In this document: piece after piece, positions 25,140 to 33,852 of the stretch
How the letters are laid out: every line of letters begins with the position of its first letter
Position numbering within the stretch: position 1 is the first letter of the stretch
NCBI GenBank assembly: GCA_000438175.1
Contig: FR900459.1
Span: 37,787-101,786, forward strand
Source of the DNA: Fusobacterium sp. CAG:439
Lineage (GTDB): Bacteria; Cyanobacteriota; Vampirovibrionia; Gastranaerophilales; Gastranaerophilaceae
DNA: 64,000 nucleotides
Reading direction: 5' to 3'
Program-made: the position numbers and the translations under genes
Notes under the pieces: generated by a model
Databases searched by the model: none
What the model saw: the letters and a program-made list of their open reading frames with translations, nothing else
What the model was told of the DNA's origin: nothing

Positions 25140-25853
25140 TTATTGAGCAGCTTCAGGTGAAACACCGCCGTCAGCAGAAGCAGGGGTTGGCGACGGAACT
25201 GCAGAAGCATCAGATTGATCATCAGCAGGCGGCGGAGCTGCCGCAGCTTCTGCTGCAGCTGTAGCTGCATCTTTCTGAGCATACAACTTGATTTGCAAAC
25301 TTACAAGCAAAATTCTTTTATTTTTTTCATATGGAGCAATTTCAATTTTTGAAATCTCTAAGAAATGTTCATGCTTATATAATTCTCTCAAGAAATTTGC
25401 AAAATTAGCGTAACTTGCAATCATTTCCGCAGATACTCTGCAAACATGATATCTGTTAGCGGCATTTTTAACAAAGTTATCATCTTGAGGGTCGTAATCG
25501 TATTTTACCGAACGTGTCTTAATTTTGTTATCTCTTATGAGCTGCAAGATTTCGGCAAACTCGTCAGCAATGGCAGCTTCAGTATCCAAACCTTCATTTA
25601 TGGGTTTAAAAAACATTTTTGAAAGATTTTGGCTTTCAGCATCTTTTCGAGCTTCAGCATCTTTTAAATCCTGTAATTTCCTTTCAGAATCGGCAAGAGA
25701 AGCTGACTGTGTTTTATAATCTGTTTGAAGCTGCATAATTTTTTGAACTTCAGGAACTGTTTTAACAATAACAAAGATAACCAAAGCAAGAGCAGCTCCG
25801 ATAATCATTATAGCTATTTGAAATTTTTTCAGATATACACTATATTTTTCCAC
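25140..25853 (-). CDS. PilO-like type IV pilus alignment protein
   Basis: Inner-membrane component linking the cytosolic PilM/PilN complex to the periplasm. The 237 residues have a short cytosolic start, one transmembrane helix (about 12-32), a coiled coil (about 40-80, QTDYKTQSASLADSERKLQDL), then a ferredoxin-like domain with YANFANFLRELYKHEHFLEISKIEI, typical of PilO/GspM. The Ala/Pro-rich tail is low complexity. It follows the PilMN-like gene by 11 bases on the same strand. Confidence 0.82.
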   Translation of the reverse strand: MEKYSVYLKKFQIAIMIIGAALALVIFVIVKTVPEVQKIMQLQTDYKTQSASLADSERKLQDLKDAEARKDAESQNLSKMFFKPINEGLDTEAAIADEFAEILQLIRDNKIKTRSVKYDYDPQDDNFVKNAANRYHVCRVSAEMIASYANFANFLRELYKHEHFLEISKIEIAPYEKNKRILLVSLQIKLYAQKDAATAAAEAAAAPPPADDQSDASAVPSPTPASADGGVSPEAAQ

Positions 25854-25864
25854 GTCTACTCTCC

Positions 25865-27577
25865 CTAATTACTGCTTTTTCCAAAATTCAACAACGGTTT
25901 ACTCAACAAGCCGCTGCCTTTATTTTTCTGATCATCCGTCTGCTGAGCCTGCTGCTGTGCATTAGGATCCGGAGGCGGGGGCGGATTAAGTTCCGCAGAG
26001 GTCATATTAGTAATCTCAAACTCATAATCAGCAGGCTGATTAGGATCAATTGTAACTGCCTCATCAACAGATTCTGTTTTCATTTCTAATTTATGCAGTC
26101 TTAATTTTGTACTGATTAAAGAATCTTTCATATTACGGAAAAACAGATAAATATCTTCAACATTTGAAGAATCTCCTTTAATATCAAACTTTCCGTCATC
26201 CTTTGCAACGAAATAAGTTACCCATAGCTTTTTAGGAACAGATTCTCCTAATGCAGTGTACGCCATAAGTTTAGACCTGTTATTACCGAGAACTTTTTTA
26301 ATTTCGGCATTAACATCAAAGTCATTTTGTTTGTTTTGCTCTTCCTGCAGTCTTTTAATTTCTGCATCTGTCTGCTGCAATTTAGCATTAACATCGTCAA
26401 GCAAAGTTTGTTTTTGTTTGGCAACCATAGGCACAACCATAAAGGCTATTATTGCAGGTATTAAAAGAACTACGGCTGCTGCAAGAGCAACATTTCTGGC
26501 AGCATTCGGAGATATATCAAACTCGGTCGTTCCAAGTACAACGTGCACAGGCTCGTTAGGGTCATCAATTGCTCCTTCAGAGGCAGATCCGCTTAAAAAG
26601 TTAAATTTAACCGGCATATTAACATTTGAACCAACGGCAATACCTATAGCCTCAAGTGAAATTTTATGAGCCGTTTCTTCCAGCACTTCCAAACTGACAG
26701 GCAGTGCATCCTGTTTCTTAAAACTGTTATTTTCCCAGAAATTAACAATTCCATCAGTCTGAAGTCTCTTAGACAGAAGTTCCGCACTTACCATATCTGT
26801 TTCGGAAATTACATAAAGATAATTTGCCGGATAACTCATTAAAGTAATTTGCGCGGAAGCATTAATTGCGTTATAAATCTCATCGCCTTCAAATGATTTA
26901 ATTGCAAGAGGTTCTTCATAATAATCAACTATATTTTTACCTATCATGGAACAGATTGAATAACCGCTCTGAGTTATAAGCATAAGGTTCCAGGATATAT
27001 TTTCTTTCATCTGTTCTTCAGCCAGCCCTGAGAAAGCAAGTGCTTTGAGGATTGAAGTCAGTGACATTTCAACGCCGGAAAGAGTTGCTCCCAATTCTGT
27101 CAAAGCATTTTTAATATCATCAATAGTATTCTTTTGAACAGCAGAATAAAAGAGTTTTCTCATATCGCCGGACTGCGAATTATTAGCGTCAATCCAACTG
27201 ATTACAGGCTCATATCTCTTAAATATATATGATTGTTCGACTTCAGAAGTCAAAGCTTCCGTAACAGCGTCATCCGCAAGAAGAAGCGGAAGTTCCTTAC
27301 CACCGAAAAGAACCATCGGAAGGTTTAAAACAACATTGCTTTTTATATTAATTTTCAATTCGGCAAAAAGTTCCGTAACCGCATTTTTAAAAGCTTCAAT
27401 ATCAACAAGTTCTCTTAAAGATTCGTTATACTCAAGAGGTCTGTATGCATAATTTTTAACCGTGCGGCTTGATGTATCCAGCTGTATAAGCTCCAAACCG
27501 ACACCCGGTGTAACTGATAAATATACCGTATCCTTACTGCCGACACCTAACTGCGATAAAATATTGTTTAAATCCAT
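25865..27577 (-). CDS. PilM-PilN fusion (GspL-like) pilus protein
   Basis: The N-terminal 350 residues resemble the actin-like PilM/GspL cytoplasmic domain (TVYLSVTPGVGLELIQLD, VVLNLPMVLFGGKELPLLL, SAVQKNTIDDIKNALTELGATLSGVEMSL). A transmembrane helix (about 375-398) and coiled coil (about 400-430) follow, then a PilN-like domain with DIYLFFRNMKDSLISTKLRLHKLEM. Separate PilM and PilN proteins are usual, while the fusion is GspL-like. The tail is Pro/Gln-rich. It forms a two-gene unit with PilO. No other pilus machinery genes (secretin, ATPases, PilC) are in the window. Confidence 0.8.
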   Translation of the reverse strand: MDLNNILSQLGVGSKDTVYLSVTPGVGLELIQLDTSSRTVKNYAYRPLEYNESLRELVDIEAFKNAVTELFAELKINIKSNVVLNLPMVLFGGKELPLLLADDAVTEALTSEVEQSYIFKRYEPVISWIDANNSQSGDMRKLFYSAVQKNTIDDIKNALTELGATLSGVEMSLTSILKALAFSGLAEEQMKENISWNLMLITQSGYSICSMIGKNIVDYYEEPLAIKSFEGDEIYNAINASAQITLMSYPANYLYVISETDMVSAELLSKRLQTDGIVNFWENNSFKKQDALPVSLEVLEETAHKISLEAIGIAVGSNVNMPVKFNFLSGSASEGAIDDPNEPVHVVLGTTEFDISPNAARNVALAAAVVLLIPAIIAFMVVPMVAKQKQTLLDDVNAKLQQTDAEIKRLQEEQNKQNDFDVNAEIKKVLGNNRSKLMAYTALGESVPKKLWVTYFVAKDDGKFDIKGDSSNVEDIYLFFRNMKDSLISTKLRLHKLEMKTESVDEAVTIDPNQPADYEFEITNMTSAELNPPPPPDPNAQQQAQQTDDQKNKGSGLLSKPLLNFGKSSN

Positions 27578-27690
27578 AATATCTTTTTCTTACTATTTAT
27601 TTACTCTAATACATTTTTATTATACAATATATTTTATAAAGTTTCCAAATTTAACATAAATTTACACTAAACGTAGGAGAATTTACCCGA

Positions 27691-28611
27691 ATGAAAGAGC
27701 TGATCGAAAAAATTAATAAATTAAAAAAAGAAAAAAATGCCGTTATTCTGGCACATTGTTATCAAAATGTTGAAATAGATGAAGTTGCGGATTATGTCGG
27801 AGATTCGCTTTACTTAAGCCAGATGGCGGCAAAAACAGATGCTGACATAATACTTTTTGCGGGAGTGTATTTTATGGCTCAAACAGCAAAAATTTTATGC
27901 CCCGATAAAAAAGTTTTACTTCCTCGTTTAGAGTCAGGCTGCCGTATGGCAGATATGATTTCATTAAATCAGCTCAGGGAATTTAAAAGCAAACACCCGA
28001 ATATCCCGACGGTATGTTATATAAACTCAACTGCAGAGGTAAAGTCAGAATGTGACATTTGCTGCACAAGTTCAAATGCAGTAAAAATAGTTGGCAGCCT
28101 CAATGCTGATAAGGTGCTGTTTCTCCCTGATACATATTTGGGTAAATGGGTAGAAGCACAGCTTGGGAACTTAGATGTAATTACATACCCGGGATTTTGT
28201 CCGACGCACTTGCAAATAAGACCTGAAGATATTACGGCAGCAAGGGAAAAATACCCTGATGCTCCTGTACTTGCGCACCCCGAATGCCATCAATCAGTTA
28301 CAAAACTTGCAGACTATGTCGGCTCAACAACAGGTATTATGAAATACGCGGTTGAAAGTGATAAAAAACGATTTATTATTGCAACCGAAAAAGGCGTTGT
28401 AGACAGGTTAAAACGGGATTACCCCGATAAAGAATTTATTCTCATTAAAGAAAATATTATCTGCCCCAATATGAAATGGCACAACTTAATTGATATTTAC
28501 AACGCTCTTGAAAAAGAAGAACATGAAATTATTGTAGACAAAGAAATTGCGGCAAAAGCTTTAAATTGTATTGACAGAATGCTTGATGTATCAGCCGCAG
28601 GAGCAAAATAA
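27691..28611 (+). CDS. nadA: quinolinate synthase
   Basis: Iron-sulfur enzyme condensing iminoaspartate with dihydroxyacetone phosphate to quinolinate in NAD synthesis. The 306 residues have AVILAHCYQ..EI near the start, and cluster cysteines in LESGCRMAD (about 93), DICCTSSNA (about 125) and IICPNMKWHNL (about 265). The segment LAHPECHQSV is also diagnostic. GGAG precedes the ATG. It ends directly before rlmB. nadB and nadC are not nearby. Confidence 0.95.
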   Translation: MKELIEKINKLKKEKNAVILAHCYQNVEIDEVADYVGDSLYLSQMAAKTDADIILFAGVYFMAQTAKILCPDKKVLLPRLESGCRMADMISLNQLREFKSKHPNIPTVCYINSTAEVKSECDICCTSSNAVKIVGSLNADKVLFLPDTYLGKWVEAQLGNLDVITYPGFCPTHLQIRPEDITAAREKYPDAPVLAHPECHQSVTKLADYVGSTTGIMKYAVESDKKRFIIATEKGVVDRLKRDYPDKEFILIKENIICPNMKWHNLIDIYNALEKEEHEIIVDKEIAAKALNCIDRMLDVSAAGAK

Positions 28612-29346
28612 ATGAATGATATAATTTACGGTAAAAATGCCGTTATGGAAGCATTGATTGCAGGTGATAGAGAAATCAATAAAATTATAATTTCAAAAAA
28701 TATTCACAGCGACAATAAATTAAATAAAATAAAAGAACTTGCAAGAGAAAACGGTATTGTATTTCAATTTGCAGCAAAAGAAAAATTTCTTCCGTATGCA
28801 GAATTTAATCACCAGGGTATAATTGCACAGATTTCGCCTATAAAATATAAAGATTTAGATGATTTTCTTGAAGAAAAACATGAAAATGCATCTGTTGTAA
28901 TCCTCGACGGCGTTGAAGATTCACATAATCTTGGAGCAATAATAAGAACCTGCGTATGCGCCGGTGTATCAGGCATAATAATCCCGTCAAGACGCAATGT
29001 TCAGGTAAATGCAACAGTTGAAAAAACAAGTGCGGGCGCAATTAACCATATTCCTATAATAAAAGTAAACAGTCTTGTAAATGCCGTACAAAAATTAAAA
29101 AATTCAGACTGGTGGGTAGTTGCAACAGATGCAAGTGCAAAAGATAATTATTACGATGTTAACTACAAAGATATGAATTTCGCTCTTATAATGGGTGCAG
29201 AACATGCGGGAGTGTCAAAGTCACTCCTTAAGGCTTCTGATTTTATCGTAAAAATCCCTATGTTAAAAGAGTTTAATTCGCTTAACGTTTCAAATGCACT
29301 GAGCGCAATAATTTTTGAAACAGTTAGACAAAAATTGAAAAATTGA
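28612..29346 (+). CDS. rlmB: TrmH/SpoU-family rRNA 2'-O-methyltransferase (RlmB-like)
   Basis: Methylates a ribose in 23S rRNA (G2251 in E. coli). The 244 residues have the N-terminal substrate-binding domain (IYGKNAVMEALIAGDREI) and the SPOUT knot motifs VEKTSAGAINHIPI, LIMGAEHAGVS and LNVSNALSAIIFE. GGAG in the nadA tail acts as SD, and the ATG follows the nadA stop directly. The specific target is inferred from family similarity. Confidence 0.9.
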   Translation: MNDIIYGKNAVMEALIAGDREINKIIISKNIHSDNKLNKIKELARENGIVFQFAAKEKFLPYAEFNHQGIIAQISPIKYKDLDDFLEEKHENASVVILDGVEDSHNLGAIIRTCVCAGVSGIIIPSRRNVQVNATVEKTSAGAINHIPIIKVNSLVNAVQKLKNSDWWVVATDASAKDNYYDVNYKDMNFALIMGAEHAGVSKSLLKASDFIVKIPMLKEFNSLNVSNALSAIIFETVRQKLKN

Positions 29347-29372
29347 ATATAATATGTTCATAGGAGAGAGAG

Positions 29373-30374
29373 ATGAAAAAAGAACTCGAAAAATACGGTC
29401 TGCTGACTGAAGAAATATCTGACGAAGATGTGAATTTTCATGAGCTTGAAATCCCCGAAGAGGAAGAAGATGTTCTTGAAACGGTTGAAGATCCGAAAGT
29501 TCAAGAAAATTTATCAACAGTGAATTCCGATGACAGCGTGAGAATATATTTACAGCAAATTGGGAAAATCCCGCTTTTATCAGGTGAGCAAGAGCTTGAA
29601 CTTGCTAAAAAAATATATGATGAGCATGATGATTTTTCAAAAAATTTACTTGTTAATGCAAATTTAAGACTTGTTGTAAGCATTGCAAAAAAATATATCG
29701 GACGCGGGCTTTCTTTTCTGGATTTAATTCAGGAAGGAAATATGGGTTTGATGAAAGCTGCCGGAAGATTTGATTATACAAAAGGTTATAAGTTTTCTAC
29801 CTATGCCACATGGTGGATTCAACAGTCAATTACACGTGCAATTGCCGATAAAGCAAGAATTATAAGACTTCCTATCCATATGATTGAGTCACTCGGAAAA
29901 ATTCGCCGTGCTACAATTGATTTAACAACAGAACTCGGACATACTCCGACAAAACAGGAAATTGCTTACCGCCTGGGCGTTCCCGTTAACAAGCTTACAC
30001 AAATTATTAAGTCTGCTCAATCTACAATCAGTATGGAAACGCCTGCAAGCTCATCAGAAGATTCTTCAAAAATTGCGGACTTTATTGTTGATGAAGATTC
30101 TATAGCTCCTGACAGCCGTGTTTCTCAGGAAAATCTGTTTGAAGATATAAGAAAAATGTTAAACCAGTTAAGCCCCAAAGAACGTGACGTTTTAATTCTG
30201 CGCTATGGATTGGACAGTAACGGCAATAAAAAAACATTAGATGAAATCGGTTCTCAATACGGCGTTTCACGTGAGCGTATCAGACAAATTGAAAACCGTG
30301 CAATTGCAAAACTTAAAAAACTGTGTAAAAATAAAAAACTTTCAGTCGGTCTTAAAAACTATTTCGGTGAGTAG
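29373..30374 (+). CDS. rpoD: primary RNA polymerase sigma factor (sigma-70)
   Basis: Directs RNA polymerase to -35/-10 promoters. The 333 residues lack the long N-terminal extension of E. coli sigma-70. Region 1.2 begins [17 protein letters not shown]. Region 2 has [34 protein letters not shown]. Region 4 ends with the helix-turn-helix [29 protein letters not shown] precedes the ATG. It is third in nadA-rlmB-rpoD. The TTGACA/TATAAT-like promoters seen throughout fit this factor. Confidence 0.94.
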   Translation: MKKELEKYGLLTEEISDEDVNFHELEIPEEEEDVLETVEDPKVQENLSTVNSDDSVRIYLQQIGKIPLLSGEQELELAKKIYDEHDDFSKNLLVNANLRLVVSIAKKYIGRGLSFLDLIQEGNMGLMKAAGRFDYTKGYKFSTYATWWIQQSITRAIADKARIIRLPIHMIESLGKIRRATIDLTTELGHTPTKQEIAYRLGVPVNKLTQIIKSAQSTISMETPASSSEDSSKIADFIVDEDSIAPDSRVSQENLFEDIRKMLNQLSPKERDVLILRYGLDSNGNKKTLDEIGSQYGVSRERIRQIENRAIAKLKKLCKNKKLSVGLKNYFGE

Positions 30375-30441
30375 CAAAAAAAAATATGTACAAATTTTAT
30401 AATACTTGTGTTAAATATTAAAAATACAGGATTATAAAATT

Positions 30442-30798
30442 ATGAGTTTAAACATAGGTGCATACAAAGCAGGCGAAAGCGCAATTACAAGATTTAAAAC
30501 CGGTAAAAATGTTGAAAAACTGCTTAAGATTGCAGACCAAAACTTTGGTTTTGATGTACAGAAAAGATTAAACAGAGAACAAGTTATAAATTTGTTAAAT
30601 CAATTTGGCAAAACAGGTGAAAGGGCTCTTAAAGAATTGCCGGCTGATACAGACAGTTTCCATTATTTTGCGGCTCACAATTCCATAGAAATCTGTTCAA
30701 ATGAAAATAATGTATTGATTTTAGCAAAAAAAATTAAAGATCCTATAAAAGAAATGATAAAATCTATTCCGGAAAGAATTAAAAATTTTATTAAATAA
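30442..30798 (+). CDS. hypothetical protein, 118 aa
   Basis: Unrecognised, mostly helical and basic, with FDVQKRLNREQVINLLNQFGKTGERALKELP. It has no membrane helix. It follows rpoD by 67 bases and ends at a terminator shared with a convergent prepilin. It is probably lineage-specific. Confidence 0.55.
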   Translation: MSLNIGAYKAGESAITRFKTGKNVEKLLKIADQNFGFDVQKRLNREQVINLLNQFGKTGERALKELPADTDSFHYFAAHNSIEICSNENNVLILAKKIKDPIKEMIKSIPERIKNFIK

Positions 30799-30799
30799 A

Positions 30800-30825
30800 A
30801 CCTACAGATAAAATAATCTGTAGGT
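30800..30825. terminator. hairpin terminator, 118-aa gene / prepilin
   Basis: A 10-bp perfect stem, ACCTACAGAT with ATCTGTAGGT, around AAAATA. The T tail is weak on both strands. Confidence 0.6.
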
Positions 30826-30831
30826 TATATA

Positions 30832-31521
30832 TTAATAAGTCATTTCCCAGTTATCATTTAATATTCTGCCGAAACAGCCGTTAGAGCCCGAATCTTCAGT
30901 GGTCATGCAATATTTTTTATATATGGCTTCTCGTTCATCCTTTGTCAGCGGAGCATTTACATTTACATCATCGCCAAAATCATCAACTTGTCCGTTATTA
31001 TATATATATAACCAAAATAAATCACGACCTTGAACATTAGGACCTTTAGCACCATTAATATCAACAGCCATATTGACTATTTTGTTTGGCCCTTCTGCGT
31101 AATAAGACGGTCGAATTGAAGCGCCACTTGTTAAAACATAAGCGTTTCTATCTCTTGAAAACATATCCTCATGTTCCATTGAACCATCCAGTTTACGATA
31201 TCGTTCAGCAAAACAAGGAGACATAGAATCACATTCCTGAACAACTTTAAAATAAGAACGTATCATGTCATCAACAGCATTTTGAGAAATCAATCCTGCT
31301 TCACGTAGGTTTAATGCATTTTTATCTGTTTGATACTGTAACAATACCTGTGATATTTCATTATAAACTTTATGTAATTGAGTTACATAAGTTTTACGCT
31401 GATGATTTTGAATTAAAGTCGGGACGGTCATTGCAGAAACCACACCGATGATACCAAGCGTTACCAGAACCTCTGCTAATGTAAAAGCGGATTTAAAACT
31501 ATACTTTTTGAATGTAGTCAT
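30832..31521 (-). CDS. type IV prepilin-like protein (no poly-G tract)
   Basis: The leader MTTFKKYSFKSA precedes FTLAEVLVTLGIIGVVSAM and TVPTLIQNHQRKTYVTQLHKVYNEI. The body has the family pattern DINGAKGPNVQGRDLF and ends NDNWEMTY. AGAGGT lies 7 bases before the ATG. The promoter TTGACA-18-TATAAT lies in the region divergent from a small HTH gene. It is a close paralogue of the prepilin at 31881, and no homopolymer is present. Confidence 0.87.
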   Translation of the reverse strand: MTTFKKYSFKSAFTLAEVLVTLGIIGVVSAMTVPTLIQNHQRKTYVTQLHKVYNEISQVLLQYQTDKNALNLREAGLISQNAVDDMIRSYFKVVQECDSMSPCFAERYRKLDGSMEHEDMFSRDRNAYVLTSGASIRPSYYAEGPNKIVNMAVDINGAKGPNVQGRDLFWLYIYNNGQVDDFGDDVNVNAPLTKDEREAIYKKYCMTTEDSGSNGCFGRILNDNWEMTY

Positions 31522-31644
31522 CTACAAGACCTCTTAATTTATATAATTAAACATATATATTTATTATAAACGAATTAATATATTATTGTCAAGTCAAATA
31601 AACACATTTGTTGAAAATAATTTAATATATGACATCATAATCTT

Positions 31645-31854
31645 ATGAGGATTGTTGTTGAAGTAAAAGAAAAACTTTACCAGAAAGGGTTGAGTTTAAA
31701 ATATATTTCAGAGGAATTAAGCAAAAAATTAAACAAACCTTATTCCCTTGCCAATCTTTCTAATAAATTAAGAAATGAGACGATAACATACAGAGAAATG
31801 AAATTAATAGCAGAAATTATAGATTGTGAACTGGAATTAACCGATAAAAAGTAA
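31645..31854 (+). CDS. small helix-turn-helix-like protein, 69 aa
   Basis: The sequence LKYISEELSKKLNKPYSLANLSNKLRNETITYREMKLIAEIIDCELEL fits a compact XRE-like DNA-binding fold found in small bacterial and phage regulators. There is no clear SD; an AT-rich -10-like box lies close to the ATG. It is divergent from the prepilin at 31521 and convergent with the prepilin at 32552, so it may regulate one or both. Confidence 0.65.
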   Translation: MRIVVEVKEKLYQKGLSLKYISEELSKKLNKPYSLANLSNKLRNETITYREMKLIAEIIDCELELTDKK

Positions 31855-31882
31855 AAAAGGAGATTTAAAATCTCCTTTTTTT
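31853..31882. terminator. bidirectional terminator, HTH gene / prepilin
   Basis: AAAAAAGGAGA pairs with TCTCCTTTTTT around a short loop. Confidence 0.8.
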
Positions 31883-32552
31883 AATAAGTCATTTCCCAGT
31901 TATCATTGAGAATTTTACCGAAACAGCCGTACCAGCCGCCGGCGGTACCTCCATTACAAACGTCATTAAAGCTTTTCTCTCTTTGTTCTTTTGAAAGGGT
32001 TGTAGATGATGTGTTGTCTTTACTATAGTCATCTATTTTCCCATCATTATAAATATAAAGAGCAAACATATCACGTCCGACAATATTAGGACCTTTCTGC
32101 CCATTAGTATCAACAAATAATCTAACAAGAATTAAACCATCATTAACGTCATCAGGATATTCATATTTTATTGATGAACCGTTTGCTAAAACAATGTGCC
32201 TGCCTCTTACTACAGGATTGACAGAATTACCGTTCATATATTTGTATACTGAACTGTCGGCAAAACAAGGTGTAAATTCAGCACCGCAATCATCAATTAT
32301 TTTAAAATATGTCTTAAAAAAAGTATCTGCAGCATCAGTAGAGATTAAACCGGCTTCACGCAAGTTTACAGCGTTTTTATCAGTTTGGTATTGAAGCAAA
32401 GCCTGTGATATTTCATTATAAACTTTATGCAATTGAGTAACATAAGTTTTACGCTGATGATTCTGCATCAATGATGGAACAGTCATAGCAGATACTACAC
32501 CTATGATACCTAAAGTTACCAACACCTCTGAAAGTGTAAACGCTTTTTTCAT
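31881..32552 (-). CDS. type IV prepilin-like protein (own start, orphan poly-G leader upstream)
   Basis: The leader MKKA precedes FTLSEVLVTLGIIGVVSAM, with Ser replacing Ala before the conserved Glu. The body has FVDTNGQKGPNIVGRDMFALYIYNDG and ends NDNWEMTY. GCGAGG lies before the ATG, with the promoter TTGTCA-16-TATAAT and a 17-bp palindrome at 32574-32590. An older SD-ATG-G10 leader lies at 32683. With one extra G the leader frame runs through about 100 bases into this gene (803 nt plus 1 is divisible by 3). Confidence 0.85.
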   Translation of the reverse strand: MKKAFTLSEVLVTLGIIGVVSAMTVPSLMQNHQRKTYVTQLHKVYNEISQALLQYQTDKNAVNLREAGLISTDAADTFFKTYFKIIDDCGAEFTPCFADSSVYKYMNGNSVNPVVRGRHIVLANGSSIKYEYPDDVNDGLILVRLFVDTNGQKGPNIVGRDMFALYIYNDGKIDDYSKDNTSSTTLSKEQREKSFNDVCNGGTAGGWYGCFGKILNDNWEMTY

Positions 32553-32573
32553 AAAAAAACCTCGCCATGTTTT

Positions 32574-32619
32574 GTGATAATATACATCACTATTATAGCA
32601 GATTTTTACTTTTTGACAA
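32574..32619 (-). promoter_or_regulatory. prepilin promoter with 17-bp palindrome
   Basis: On the minus strand: TTGTCA (32614-32619), 16 bp, TATAAT (32592-32597), then GTGATGTATATTATCAC (32574-32590). Geometry and core sequence match the promoter at 4201-4246. The palindrome recurs with one mismatch at 44643-44659. Confidence 0.65.
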
Positions 32620-32641
32620 CTTGTTGGTTGAAAAGAAGAAG

Positions 32642-32683
32642 CTAAGAAACGCCCCCCCCCCGAGCAATATTAAATATTTTCAT
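32642..32683 (-). CDS. 13-codon leader ORF with G10 tract, upstream of prepilin
   Basis: AAAGGAG lies before ATG 32683. The frame MKIFNIAR runs through G10 (32652-32661) and stops at TAG 32642. The sequence after the tract, CGTTTCTTAGCTTCTTCT, is identical to that in the prepilin leaders at 24146 and 43106, but here no pilin signal follows directly. The prepilin start lies about 100 bases on. I infer a displaced copy of the poly-G prepilin leader. Confidence 0.5.
   Translation of the reverse strand: MKIFNIARGGGVS
32652..32661. repeat. C10/G10 homopolymer, tract 4
   Basis: Ten Gs on the minus (coding) strand in the leader upstream of the prepilin at 31881-32552. Confidence 0.95.
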
Positions 32684-32721
32684 AATTCACTCCTTTCTAT
32701 TATTTATATTTAATATACAGG

Positions 32722-32753
32722 AAAAGACCGAACTTTTCAAGTTCGGTCTTTTT
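32722..32753. terminator. terminator downstream of rpsA
   Basis: AAAAGACCGAACTT pairs with AAGTTCGGTCTTTT around TTC. The minus-strand transcript of rpsA would end here, just before the promoter of the prepilin leader. Confidence 0.8.
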
Positions 32754-32770
32754 TATATTTTTATAATTAA

Positions 32771-33847
32771 CTATTCGGCATCTTTATTAATATCTTTTAT
32801 GCTCAATGCAATTCTGTGTTCTTGAGGTGTAAATTTCTTAATAAGAACTTCTACACTGTCGCCAACTTTGAAAGTATTGAACGGATTAACATTTTCTTCT
32901 GCCATTTCAGAAACAGGTAATAATGCTTCTACACCCGGGAAAATGTTAATGAAGGCACCAAAACCTGTTACTTTATTTACGGTTCCTTTAATAATTTGTC
33001 CTTCTTCGAACTGACCTTCAATTTGCTGCCATGGATCTTCACCCATTCTTTTTAAAGATAATGAAATTCTCTTTAATTCATTGTCAATTTTAATAATTTT
33101 AACTTCGATTGTTTCGCCTAAAGAAATTACATCTGAAGGATGTTTAATTCTTGACCATGAAATTTCTGAAATAGGAAGAAGTCCGTCGATACCATTAATA
33201 TCAACAAATGCACCGAAATCAGCAATTCTTACAACTTCACCTTTAACAACTGCCCCTTCTTCAAGTTCTGATAAAATATTATCAACAACCTGATCGCGCT
33301 GTTCAGCAACTGCCTGTCTTTGAGATAAGATAAGTTTATTTTTCTTAGGATCAGCTTCCAATACTTTAACTTCAATTTTAGTATCGATTAAACCGTCAAA
33401 AGGAGTTCCTGTTCTTAATTGAGAAGAAGGAATAAAACCTTTTAAATCTGCAACGTCAACAAGTACACCGCCTTTAACGATTGAAACAACTTTTGCAAGT
33501 ATAGTATCGCCTTGAAGTTTTGCATCATTAAGCTGAGCCCATGCTTGAGCAAATGCAAGTCTTTTAAGAGAAAGAAGCATACCGTCTTCATCATTTTCTT
33601 CTTTCAATACATAAAATTCTTTTTCTTCACCGATTTCAAGGTTATCAAAACCTTCTGCGGCAGGAATTTCTTTATTAGGCAAGAAAGCTTCTGTTTTAGC
33701 ACCTTTAACGCTGATTAAATACCCTTCACTTTCTTTTTTTACAACAGTACCTTCTACGATATCAGCTACTGAATAAGATTTTGCAAAAGATTCTTCCAGT
33801 AATCTTTCAAATTCATCTAAATTTGTTTTCTCTAATGTTGTTGTCAT
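32771..33847 (-). CDS. rpsA: 30S ribosomal protein S1 (four S1 domains)
   Basis: RNA-binding protein that helps mRNA engage the 30S subunit. The 358 residues contain four S1/OB domains: VVKKESEGYLISVKGAKTEAFLP, VVSIVKGGVLVDVADLKGFIP, VVRIADFGAFVDINGIDGLLP and VNKVTGFGAFINIFPGVEALLP. E. coli S1 has six, and shorter forms are common in cyanobacteria and Firmicutes. It lies five bases downstream of ispH. This ispH-rpsA linkage is seen, even as a fusion, in some Clostridia. Confidence 0.93.
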   Translation of the reverse strand: MTTTLEKTNLDEFERLLEESFAKSYSVADIVEGTVVKKESEGYLISVKGAKTEAFLPNKEIPAAEGFDNLEIGEEKEFYVLKEENDEDGMLLSLKRLAFAQAWAQLNDAKLQGDTILAKVVSIVKGGVLVDVADLKGFIPSSQLRTGTPFDGLIDTKIEVKVLEADPKKNKLILSQRQAVAEQRDQVVDNILSELEEGAVVKGEVVRIADFGAFVDINGIDGLLPISEISWSRIKHPSDVISLGETIEVKIIKIDNELKRISLSLKRMGEDPWQQIEGQFEEGQIIKGTVNKVTGFGAFINIFPGVEALLPVSEMAEENVNPFNTFKVGDSVEVLIKKFTPQEHRIALSIKDINKDAE

Positions 33848-33852
33848 GTTTT

